64,000 nucleotides of DNA from Allacma fusca. Its lineage: Eukaryota > Arthropoda > Collembola > Symphypleona > Sminthuridae. The stretch covers positions 45,580,847 through 45,644,846 of the forward strand of contig OX359248.1 in the NCBI GenBank assembly GCA_947179485.1. The letters are read 5' to 3'. The notes beneath the pieces are model-generated. The model ran no database searches. It saw only the letters and a program-made list of their open reading frames with translations, and was not told the origin of the DNA. Positions 19,025 to 28,228 of this stretch are shown piece by piece; position 1 is the first letter of the stretch; each line of letters starts with the position of its first letter. The position numbers were made by a program, and so were the translations under genes.

Positions 19025-22000
19025 ATTTATTCGTCAATCTTTACATGTGATACATTCATTCAACCATTGGTATTAGTTACGTCATATGCATTCATCTGTC
19101 TTGTGCTGTATAGTAATAGGATAGGAACATAAGAAGCACTCATTATCATTTCTCCTGTCATTGTATACATTATTGTCATATATAGTAAGTTAATTTTGGG
19201 TAAAATAATTTCAATATTGTCTGTGTCCAGTTAGGAACTCCACATAAATGTCTCGAGACCACTTTATTACTTCGGAGACAGCGAGTTTTCTCATCAGTAT
19301 GAGGTATGATTTCGCAGCAAGCTTTGATAGGAACTCGTCATTGCCAGGGTCCCAAGATCCTAACGATCCTATCACCACTGGTTCCACTGTTACCTCCGCT
19401 TCTGGATATCGCTGCTTGTACCTGGCAATCAGTGGCTGGTATTTGTCTATCTTTCGTTGGCGGGCATCTGCTAGGGCCTGGGACCGGTTCTCGAATGGGA
19501 TGGTGACGTCAATGATGAATACTCTTGATTTTGAAGTCATCTCCTCTAATAGTACGAGGTCAGGTCGTAGTTCAGTTCCGATTGAAGCGGTGTTTTCACT
19601 TAGTATTCGCATCTTCTTCCTCCGGTTCCCGAGGGCAGCTTTCTTTACGCGTTCGAGTACTGCATTGTGTCGTAAGGTCTGGGCCTGTAGATATGGAGGG
19701 CAGTGATTGAGTACGTGGGGTAGTGTTTCATTTTCAGCTCCACATCGTCTACATTTTTTGTCGCAGTTTTGGTCCCATATTTTGGCACCGTTGAGGGGAA
19801 CCTGGTTGAGTCTCGCTCTATGTATGAAGCGCCAGTCCGCGAATCTCGTGTGCGCGCCAGAGTTGTAGAAGTGAGTGCTGGACTTCGCCATTCCTACACA
19901 TTCCAGGACTTTCCCTTGGTTGGGTTTGGAGAGTAGAATTTGGTCCCGTTGCTCACGTTGGTGTGTGCGTATTTTCCGAGCGACTAGTTTGCTCTGGTGA
20001 GACTTGACTGTAGTATTTCCAAATTTTATGGTTTTGAAGGACCCGTTTTCAAAGTCCCAATTGATTCCGAATCTCGTTGACGCTGCACGGGCTCTAGTCC
20101 ATATGTTGCTTCTGGCGTTGGTATTTCCTCTGAAGGGTACATTATTTGACCCGTTGAGGAATTCACAGATTTCTGGCCAAGTGGTTTCTCTTCGAATTCG
20201 TAGTCTAACTGTTCTTCGTAGGCTCCGAGCAGCTGCTTCTTTGACAACTCTGTCACGGGAGGTAAGGAGTTTAATTGCTCCGTCGATGGCGAAGATGTCG
20301 TTGTCTTCAGCGAGTAAAGGGAGGGACATTGCTCCAGATTTTCTACTCCCGTACAAGAATTCTGTGCAAGCACTATTGGGGAGGTTGAGGGTCTTTTTTA
20401 TTCCTTTCCTTAGGAGGTCGTCAATCGCCTTCCATTCAGTTTTATTAAACTGGTTGGTCCTGATGGCATAGTTGCAGGAGGGGAAGAAAAAGGTTTTGAG
20501 TGCGTCAATTCTTTGCCACGGGGCTAGTTTGGCTTCCAGGATTTTTGAGGCATAGTTGAGGTGGTTCTGAAGGGTGCCCAGGTTGTTGTTGAGGGAGAAA
20601 CCAATAGGGTTTCCAAGGTATAGCATGGTGTCGCCTTCCCCAAGGCATTTGATTGATTCTTCATTGATGGTGAAATGGGAGGTTCTTGAGCCGGCGGGGG
20701 TTTTGCCACTGCGGTGTATTGTGGCACATTTTGTGACATTGAATTCTACCCCTATTTTTCGGATGTCTTGTACAAGGTAGTCCAGTTTCTCTTGGGCTTC
20801 TGGGATAGACTTTGCAAGGGGGATCCAATCATCCGCAAACGCCAGCATATGCAGACAGTGTGACTCATATCCTTCATGGAGTCTTTGTATGGATGGGTTA
20901 GTCATGAGGTTATACAGGTCCCCGCTTAGACGGTGGCCTTGTTGGACTCCGTTTTGAATCAGTATTGGATCAGAGGATGCGGAGTCAGTGATGATAGTAG
21001 TGGTGGCGTCAGTGTACATGTCTTGGACAATCTTAGTGAAAGTGGTACCTGTTCCATATTTGATGGTGGCAAGTATTATGGCGTCGTGAGGGGCATTCCC
21101 AAATGCATTTTTGGCGTCGAGGGGTATCGCAATGTACTCACTCTTCTCGTTGAGGGCTTCCTCAAATATTTCATTGAGCATGAAATTGTGCTCGAAGCAC
21201 CCGTCATGTGGCGTAAAACCTTTTTGTGCTGGATGGAGGATGTCCTCTGTCATTAGCCAAACTCTGAATCGCCTCGCTACAAGTCCGCAGTATGTTTTGT
21301 ATATGGTCCTGGATATAGCAATCGGTCTCCAGTTGGTAATGATGCTGGGGTCCCCTTTCTTATAAATTAGAACCGTCTTTGAGGTCTTCCATATTGATGG
21401 GACACGGCAGTACTTGAGACATGTGTTGTATATGGGGGTTAGGACTGTGGCAGAGGGGTCCAGTAGGCGCCAGTGTTTGTATGTGAGTCTGTCATCTCCT
21501 GGAGCTGTGTTCTCACTTTTCTTCAGAATGTCAACCGTTTCTTTGTCACGGAAGTTGTCCATGTAGACTTCTCTAGTAGCAGGGGTGATATTTTGGAAGT
21601 ATGAGGGGTCACTATGTTTTCTGGCATTGGTGGATTGAAAGTGCCTGGTGACTACTTCTATTGGAATTTTGCATCTGTCTCCTTCACCCTCTGTGATTAA
21701 TCGAACCGCTCTTCTTCTATTTCGATTGTAGAGCTTCTGGAGCTCTTCGGGATTCTGTATGTTGATTTTTTTGGGGGCTGTGGGACCATTTTGTATAACT
21801 TCTGGTAGTTTTACTGCTGTTTGGGCACAGATGGTGATCTCATTGATTATGTCTTCAAAGTCAGTCCAGTTCTGCTCCGAGATTTCACTCTCCAGTATAT
21901 GCTTGATGCGTGGCAAGAAAGCATGAAGGGCAGATTCGTCATTTGCATCAATCATTGCTGGCTCGAACGGGGCACGTACGTCAGGATCTTCGGGCAGGTC

Positions 22001-22979
22001 TGGGAGGGGTTCAAATTCCGTAACGCTGGTAGTGCTACCATCTATTATGGTTGAAGAACTGCTAACTGAGAAGGAGTCGTCGTCATTTCCATCATCTATC
22101 ATGTCTTCCGGTGGGGGAGGAAGAGGAGAAGAAGTCGTTATTGCTGCGTTAGTGGTGGGTAGTTCAGCCAAAGGGATAATGTTGTTGGTTGGAGGAAGTT
22201 GTTCTTCGAGTGGTTGTCTCTCTTCTGCGACCGCGTGAGTCTCCTGTTGGGTACCCTGTATGCCGCTCACATCATTCTGGACATTCATGTCTGTGTTAAG
22301 ATTAATGACATGGTTAGGGCTCAGATCATTTATATATAATTCGTTAGGGACCTGACTGTCGATTACCGCCTCCAGGAATTCCTCACTCTCGAGGTTAGCC
22401 AGTTGGGAGATATTGTGGTGTGATGATTGTTGAGGCCTTTGCGGGGGGCAAGTGCCTAGTCTCCTACGTAATGATGAGTTTTCTGGTAGTTGGGAGAGCT
22501 GGTTTTCCTTGTCCTGTCTCTTTGCTTTGGCGAGAGTATGGTTTTGTAGAGCTTTCTTCTTCATGAATGCGGCACCGCATCCCTCGTCTGGGCATTTGAA
22601 AGGGAGCTCCTCCGAGTCCATTACGCTTGTGTCTAAGATGGTGCTGAGATTTGGGGCTGTTGAGGTCGAGTGAGGCAAGGGATCAGGTTCCCGTGACCTA
22701 GATCTAGTTCGGGTCGAGATGGCGGTACATCTGTGGTTAGACGGTTTCATCCCGAGGACCTGTTCACAACGACTGCAGATATTGACGCTGCCATTGATGT
22801 TGATGTTGTGGTTGCTCGCATAATGCTTCTCTAGCGAGCGCCGTTGGGATGTCCATCCTGAGGTACTGGCAGTGTACGATGCAGCGCAACCGTTCTCAGG
22901 GCACCGAAATATGGTTGGGACTGGGTGGAAAACCACGATTTTGTCTTCGCGTCGTTTTGGTTGACTCATTTTGTAGCTA
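19025..22979 (-). mobile_element. Utopia-like element A3 (5'-truncated, ORF intact)
   Basis: Third member of the 4.51-kb tandem, with the same truncation point and the same U2 junction as A4. Confidence 0.9.
19211..22969 (-). CDS. Utopia-like polyprotein, copy A3 (1252 aa)
   Basis: Intact ORF, protein indistinguishable from A4. All reverse transcriptase, finger and endonuclease motifs are retained. Identity among neighbouring copies points to homogenisation rather than independent insertion. Confidence 0.95.
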   Translation of the reverse strand: MSQPKRREDKIVVFHPVPTIFRCPENGCAASYTASTSGWTSQRRSLEKHYASNHNININGSVNICSRCEQVLGMKPSNHRCTAISTRTRSRSREPDPLPHSTSTAPNLSTILDTSVMDSEELPFKCPDEGCGAAFMKKKALQNHTLAKAKRQDKENQLSQLPENSSLRRRLGTCPPQRPQQSSHHNISQLANLESEEFLEAVIDSQVPNELYINDLSPNHVINLNTDMNVQNDVSGIQGTQQETHAVAEERQPLEEQLPPTNNIIPLAELPTTNAAITTSSPLPPPPEDMIDDGNDDDSFSVSSSSTIIDGSTTSVTEFEPLPDLPEDPDVRAPFEPAMIDANDESALHAFLPRIKHILESEISEQNWTDFEDIINEITICAQTAVKLPEVIQNGPTAPKKINIQNPEELQKLYNRNRRRAVRLITEGEGDRCKIPIEVVTRHFQSTNARKHSDPSYFQNITPATREVYMDNFRDKETVDILKKSENTAPGDDRLTYKHWRLLDPSATVLTPIYNTCLKYCRVPSIWKTSKTVLIYKKGDPSIITNWRPIAISRTIYKTYCGLVARRFRVWLMTEDILHPAQKGFTPHDGCFEHNFMLNEIFEEALNEKSEYIAIPLDAKNAFGNAPHDAIILATIKYGTGTTFTKIVQDMYTDATTTIITDSASSDPILIQNGVQQGHRLSGDLYNLMTNPSIQRLHEGYESHCLHMLAFADDWIPLAKSIPEAQEKLDYLVQDIRKIGVEFNVTKCATIHRSGKTPAGSRTSHFTINEESIKCLGEGDTMLYLGNPIGFSLNNNLGTLQNHLNYASKILEAKLAPWQRIDALKTFFFPSCNYAIRTNQFNKTEWKAIDDLLRKGIKKTLNLPNSACTEFLYGSRKSGAMSLPLLAEDNDIFAIDGAIKLLTSRDRVVKEAAARSLRRTVRLRIRRETTWPEICEFLNGSNNVPFRGNTNARSNIWTRARAASTRFGINWDFENGSFKTIKFGNTTVKSHQSKLVARKIRTHQREQRDQILLSKPNQGKVLECVGMAKSSTHFYNSGAHTRFADWRFIHRARLNQVPLNGAKIWDQNCDKKCRRCGAENETLPHVLNHCPPYLQAQTLRHNAVLERVKKAALGNRRKKMRILSENTASIGTELRPDLVLLEEMTSKSRVFIIDVTIPFENRSQALADARQRKIDKYQPLIARYKQRYPEAEVTVEPVVIGSLGSWDPGNDEFLSKLAAKSYLILMRKLAVSEVIKWSRDIYVEFLTGHRQY

Positions 22980-23386
22980 TCATTGCTTTGAAGGACTTCG
23001 AGTATAAATATCGAAGACTGTTGCACACTGGCTCGCAAATAGTTTTAATGAGAGTCGCATATTTCACGTGCTCCGTCAATGCATTGTATAAGTACGGCCG
23101 AGAAAAATTGTCAGAGTCTGAAGAAGAGCTACCAAAGCCTGTCTTTAACGGCTAGTGGTGGCTATGCTGCTCGTATTTTAATATAGAGCCAACATAAGGA
23201 AAATGAATATGCTGCAACGATATAGCATAGCTAATAAGGCTGGCAGCAATATAGAAGAATAGATAGGGTAGGTAATTATAAATTACCAGGTCGTACCTAT
23301 GGAGATTTCCTCGTTGGGAGAAATCCAATAGTACAGGGTACGGAGAAGCTTTTATGCTTTACTTAAGAATCTTTATTTGAATAATA
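22980..23386 (-). other. U2 downstream spacer
   Basis: Fourth copy of the 407-bp spacer, between the U2 3' fragment of A2 and A3. No gene seen. Confidence 0.8.
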
Positions 23387-23534
23387 GTGGGCCGGTCCTG
23401 ACTGTACTGCAATGCCAGGTCAACCCGTGTCCCGGCTGGAGCAAGCTCCAAAACCAGGACTATTTCCAAAAATCAGTTTAATATACTGGGGTCCATTTGG
23501 ACCCGTATCAGATATTAAGCTGATAAGAACAGAT
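23387..23534 (-). pseudogene. U2 snRNA 3' fragment
   Basis: U2 nt 39-to-end, downstream flank of element A2. Confidence 0.95.
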
Positions 23535-26500
23535 ATTTATTCGTCAATCTTTACATGTGATACATTCATTCAACCATTGGTATTAGTTACGTCATATGCA
23601 TTCATCTGTCTTGTGCTGTATAGTAATAGGATAGGAACATAAGAAGCACTCATTATCATTTCTCCTGTCATTGTATACATTATTGTCATATATAGTAAGT
23701 TAATTTTGGGTAAAATAATTTCAATATTGTCTGTGTCCAGTTAGGAACTCCACATAAATGTCTCGAGACCACTTTATTACTTCGGAGACAGCGAGTTTTC
23801 TCATCAGTATGAGGTATGATTTCGCAGCAAGCTTTGATAGGAACTCGTCATTGCCAGGGTCCCAAGATCCTAACGATCCTATCACCACTGGTTCCACTGT
23901 TACCTCCGCTTCTGGATATCGCTGCTTGTACCTGGCAATCAGTGGCTGGTATTTGTCTATCTTTCGTTGGCGGGCATCTGCTAGGGCCTGGGACCGGTTC
24001 TCGAATGGGATGGTGACGTCAATGATGAATACTCTTGATTTTGAAGTCATCTCCTCTAATAGTACGAGGTCAGGTCGTAGTTCAGTTCCGATTGAAGCGG
24101 TGTTTTCACTTAGTATTCGCATCTTCTTCCTCCGGTTCCCGAGGGCAGCTTTCTTTACGCGTTCGAGTACTGCATTGTGTCGTAAGGTCTGGGCCTGTAG
24201 ATATGGAGGGCAGTGATTGAGTACGTGGGGTAGTGTTTCATTTTCAGCTCCACATCGTCTACATTTTTTGTCGCAGTTTTGGTCCCATATTTTGGCACCG
24301 TTGAGGGGAACCTGGTTGAGTCTCGCTCTATGTATGAAGCGCCAGTCCGCGAATCTCGTGTGCGCGCCAGAGTTGTAGAAGTGAGTGCTGGACTTCGCCA
24401 TTCCTACACATTCCAGGACTTTCCCTTGGTTGGGTTTGGAGAGTAGAATTTGGTCCCGTTGCTCACGTTGGTGTGTGCGTATTTTCCGAGCGACTAGTTT
24501 GCTCTGGTGAGACTTGACTGTAGTATTTCCAAATTTTATGGTTTTGAAGGACCCGTTTTCAAAGTCCCAATTGATTCCGAATCTCGTTGACGCTGCACGG
24601 GCTCTAGTCCATATGTTGCTTCTGGCGTTGGTATTTCCTCTGAAGGGTACATTATTTGACCCGTTGAGGAATTCACAGATTTCTGGCCAAGTGGTTTCTC
24701 TTCGAATTCGTAGTCTAACTGTTCTTCGTAGGCTCCGAGCAGCTGCTTCTTTGACAACTCTGTCACGGGAGGTAAGGAGTTTAATTGCTCCGTCGATGGC
24801 GAAGATGTCGTTGTCTTCAGCGAGTAAAGGGAGGGACATTGCTCCAGATTTTCTACTCCCGTACAAGAATTCTGTGCAAGCACTATTGGGGAGGTTGAGG
24901 GTCTTTTTTATTCCTTTCCTTAGGAGGTCGTCAATCGCCTTCCATTCAGTTTTATTAAACTGGTTGGTCCTGATGGCATAGTTGCAGGAGGGGAAGAAAA
25001 AGGTTTTGAGTGCGTCAATTCTTTGCCACGGGGCTAGTTTGGCTTCCAGGATTTTTGAGGCATAGTTGAGGTGGTTCTGAAGGGTGCCCAGGTTGTTGTT
25101 GAGGGAGAAACCAATAGGGTTTCCAAGGTATAGCATGGTGTCGCCTTCCCCAAGGCATTTGATTGATTCTTCATTGATGGTGAAATGGGAGGTTCTTGAG
25201 CCGGCGGGGGTTTTGCCACTGCGGTGTATTGTGGCACATTTTGTGACATTGAATTCTACCCCTATTTTTCGGATGTCTTGTACAAGGTAGTCCAGTTTCT
25301 CTTGGGCTTCTGGGATAGACTTTGCAAGGGGGATCCAATCATCCGCAAACGCCAGCATATGCAGACAGTGTGACTCATATCCTTCATGGAGTCTTTGTAT
25401 GGATGGGTTAGTCATGAGGTTATACAGGTCCCCGCTTAGACGGTGGCCTTGTTGGACTCCGTTTTGAATCAGTATTGGATCAGAGGATGCGGAGTCAGTG
25501 ATGATAGTAGTGGTGGCGTCAGTGTACATGTCTTGGACAATCTTAGTGAAAGTGGTACCTGTTCCATATTTGATGGTGGCAAGTATTATGGCGTCGTGAG
25601 GGGCATTCCCAAATGCATTTTTGGCGTCGAGGGGTATCGCAATGTACTCACTCTTCTCGTTGAGGGCTTCCTCAAATATTTCATTGAGCATGAAATTGTG
25701 CTCGAAGCACCCGTCATGTGGCGTAAAACCTTTTTGTGCTGGATGGAGGATGTCCTCTGTCATTAGCCAAACTCTGAATCGCCTCGCTACAAGTCCGCAG
25801 TATGTTTTGTATATGGTCCTGGATATAGCAATCGGTCTCCAGTTGGTAATGATGCTGGGGTCCCCTTTCTTATAAATTAGAACCGTCTTTGAGGTCTTCC
25901 ATATTGATGGGACACGGCAGTACTTGAGACATGTGTTGTATATGGGGGTTAGGACTGTGGCAGAGGGGTCCAGTAGGCGCCAGTGTTTGTATGTGAGTCT
26001 GTCATCTCCTGGAGCTGTGTTCTCACTTTTCTTCAGAATGTCAACCGTTTCTTTGTCACGGAAGTTGTCCATGTAGACTTCTCTAGTAGCAGGGGTGATA
26101 TTTTGGAAGTATGAGGGGTCACTATGTTTTCTGGCATTGGTGGATTGAAAGTGCCTGGTGACTACTTCTATTGGAATTTTGCATCTGTCTCCTTCACCCT
26201 CTGTGATTAATCGAACCGCTCTTCTTCTATTTCGATTGTAGAGCTTCTGGAGCTCTTCGGGATTCTGTATGTTGATTTTTTTGGGGGCTGTGGGACCATT
26301 TTGTATAACTTCTGGTAGTTTTACTGCTGTTTGGGCACAGATGGTGATCTCATTGATTATGTCTTCAAAGTCAGTCCAGTTCTGCTCCGAGATTTCACTC
26401 TCCAGTATATGCTTGATGCGTGGCAAGAAAGCATGAAGGGCAGATTCGTCATTTGCATCAATCATTGCTGGCTCGAACGGGGCACGTACGTCAGGATCTT

Positions 26501-27489
26501 CGGGCAGGTCTGGGAGGGGTTCAAATTCCGTAACGCTGGTAGTGCTACCATCTATTATGGTTGAAGAACTGCTAACTGAGAAGGAGTCGTCGTCATTTCC
26601 ATCATCTATCATGTCTTCCGGTGGGGGAGGAAGAGGAGAAGAAGTCGTTATTGCTGCGTTAGTGGTGGGTAGTTCAGCCAAAGGGATAATGTTGTTGGTT
26701 GGAGGAAGTTGTTCTTCGAGTGGTTGTCTCTCTTCTGCGACCGCGTGAGTCTCCTGTTGGGTACCCTGTATGCCGCTCACATCATTCTGGACATTCATGT
26801 CTGTGTTAAGATTAATGACATGGTTAGGGCTCAGATCATTTATATATAATTCGTTAGGGACCTGACTGTCGATTACCGCCTCCAGGAATTCCTCACTCTC
26901 GAGGTTAGCCAGTTGGGAGATATTGTGGTGTGATGATTGTTGAGGCCTTTGCGGGGGGCAAGTGCCTAGTCTCCTACGTAATGATGAGTTTTCTGGTAGT
27001 TGGGAGAGCTGGTTTTCCTTGTCCTGTCTCTTTGCTTTGGCGAGAGTATGGTTTTGTAGAGCTTTCTTCTTCATGAATGCGGCACCGCATCCCTCGTCTG
27101 GGCATTTGAAAGGGAGCTCCTCCGAGTCCATTACGCTTGTGTCTAAGATGGTGCTGAGATTTGGGGCTGTTGAGGTCGAGTGAGGCAAGGGATCAGGTTC
27201 CCGTGACCTAGATCTAGTTCGGGTCGAGATGGCGGTACATCTGTGGTTAGACGGTTTCATCCCGAGGACCTGTTCACAACGACTGCAGATATTGACGCTG
27301 CCATTGATGTTGATGTTGTGGTTGCTCGCATAATGCTTCTCTAGCGAGCGCCGTTGGGATGTCCATCCTGAGGTACTGGCAGTGTACGATGCAGCGCAAC
27401 CGTTCTCAGGGCACCGAAATATGGTTGGGACTGGGTGGAAAACCACGATTTTGTCTTCGCGTCGTTTTGGTTGACTCATTTTGTAGCTA
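23535..27489 (-). mobile_element. Utopia-like element A2 (5'-truncated, ORF intact)
   Basis: Member of the tandem nearest to complete copy A1. It has the same 5' breakpoint as A3-A5, while the spacer upstream of it carries a 3-bp deletion and other small differences. Confidence 0.9.
23721..27479 (-). CDS. Utopia-like polyprotein, copy A2 (1252 aa)
   Basis: Intact ORF with the same protein as A3 and A4. It differs from A1 at scattered positions, for example AAFMKKK versus AAFLKKK in the third finger module, DLPEDPDV versus DLLEDPDI in the linker, and GVEFNVTK versus GVVFNVTK after the FADD motif. None of these touches a catalytic residue. Confidence 0.95.
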   Translation of the reverse strand: MSQPKRREDKIVVFHPVPTIFRCPENGCAASYTASTSGWTSQRRSLEKHYASNHNININGSVNICSRCEQVLGMKPSNHRCTAISTRTRSRSREPDPLPHSTSTAPNLSTILDTSVMDSEELPFKCPDEGCGAAFMKKKALQNHTLAKAKRQDKENQLSQLPENSSLRRRLGTCPPQRPQQSSHHNISQLANLESEEFLEAVIDSQVPNELYINDLSPNHVINLNTDMNVQNDVSGIQGTQQETHAVAEERQPLEEQLPPTNNIIPLAELPTTNAAITTSSPLPPPPEDMIDDGNDDDSFSVSSSSTIIDGSTTSVTEFEPLPDLPEDPDVRAPFEPAMIDANDESALHAFLPRIKHILESEISEQNWTDFEDIINEITICAQTAVKLPEVIQNGPTAPKKINIQNPEELQKLYNRNRRRAVRLITEGEGDRCKIPIEVVTRHFQSTNARKHSDPSYFQNITPATREVYMDNFRDKETVDILKKSENTAPGDDRLTYKHWRLLDPSATVLTPIYNTCLKYCRVPSIWKTSKTVLIYKKGDPSIITNWRPIAISRTIYKTYCGLVARRFRVWLMTEDILHPAQKGFTPHDGCFEHNFMLNEIFEEALNEKSEYIAIPLDAKNAFGNAPHDAIILATIKYGTGTTFTKIVQDMYTDATTTIITDSASSDPILIQNGVQQGHRLSGDLYNLMTNPSIQRLHEGYESHCLHMLAFADDWIPLAKSIPEAQEKLDYLVQDIRKIGVEFNVTKCATIHRSGKTPAGSRTSHFTINEESIKCLGEGDTMLYLGNPIGFSLNNNLGTLQNHLNYASKILEAKLAPWQRIDALKTFFFPSCNYAIRTNQFNKTEWKAIDDLLRKGIKKTLNLPNSACTEFLYGSRKSGAMSLPLLAEDNDIFAIDGAIKLLTSRDRVVKEAAARSLRRTVRLRIRRETTWPEICEFLNGSNNVPFRGNTNARSNIWTRARAASTRFGINWDFENGSFKTIKFGNTTVKSHQSKLVARKIRTHQREQRDQILLSKPNQGKVLECVGMAKSSTHFYNSGAHTRFADWRFIHRARLNQVPLNGAKIWDQNCDKKCRRCGAENETLPHVLNHCPPYLQAQTLRHNAVLERVKKAALGNRRKKMRILSENTASIGTELRPDLVLLEEMTSKSRVFIIDVTIPFENRSQALADARQRKIDKYQPLIARYKQRYPEAEVTVEPVVIGSLGSWDPGNDEFLSKLAAKSYLILMRKLAVSEVIKWSRDIYVEFLTGHRQY

Positions 27490-27894
27490 TCATTGCTTTG
27501 AAGGACTTCGAGTATAAATATCGAAGACTGTTGCACACTGGCTCGCAAATAGTTTTAATGAGAGTCGCATATTTCACGTGCTCCGTCAATGCATTGTATA
27601 AGTACGGCCGAGAAAAATTGTCAGTCTGAAGAAGAGCTACCAAAGCCTGTCTTTAACGGCTAGTGGTGGCTATGCTGCTCGTATTTTAATATAGAGCCAA
27701 CATAAGGAAAATGAATATGCTGCAACGATATAGCATAGCTAATAAGGCTGGCAGCAATATAGAAGAATAGATAGGGTAGGTAATTATAAATTACCAGGTC
27801 GTACCTATGGAGATTTCCTCGATGGGAGAAATCCAATAGTACAGGGTACGGAGAAGCTTTTATGCTTTACTTAAGAATCTTTATTTGAATAATA
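27490..27894 (-). other. U2 downstream spacer (variant)
   Basis: 405-bp spacer after the U2 3' fragment of A1, with the missing GAG noted for this unit and a few substitutions. It runs straight into element A2. Confidence 0.8.
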
Positions 27895-28042
27895 ATGGGC
27901 CGGTCCTGACTGTACTGCAATGCCAGGTCAACCCGTGTCCCGGCTGGAGCAAGCTCCAAAACCAGGACTATTTCCAAAAATCAGTTTAATATACTGGGGT
28001 CCATTTGGACCCGTATCAGATATTAAGCTGATAAGAACAGAT
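27895..28042 (-). pseudogene. U2 snRNA 3' fragment of the split gene holding A1
   Basis: U2 nt 39-to-end, matching the 5' fragment at 33118-33155 to make one gene interrupted by A1. Together the halves total 186 nt, close to the usual insect U2 length. The last base differs from the other copies (plus-strand AATAATGGGCC here, AATAGTGGGCC elsewhere). Confidence 0.95.
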
Positions 28043-28228
28043 ATTTATTCGTCAATCTTTACATGTGATACATTCATTCAACCATTGGTATTAGTTACGT
28101 CATACGCATTCATCTGTCTTGTGCTGTATAGTAATAGGATAGGAACATAAGAAGCACTCATTATCATTTCTCCTGTCATTGTATACATTATTGTCATATA
28201 TAGTAAGTTAATTTTGGGTAAAATAATT

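Larger units (their letters stand above)
9857..27894 (-). repeat. Four tandem 4.51-kb units (U2 3' fragment + spacer + 5'-truncated Utopia A)
   Basis: Units run 9857-14366, 14367-18876, 18877-23386 and 23387-27894. Three are 4510 bp; the fourth is slightly shorter in its spacer, with TCAGTCTG where others have TCAGAGTCTG. Each holds one U2 3' fragment, the element 3' UTR and ORF, and a 407-bp spacer. A2, A3 and A4 show no protein difference; A5 differs at a few bases. This fits recent unequal exchange or gene conversion. An assembly artefact in copy number cannot be excluded. Confidence 0.9.
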
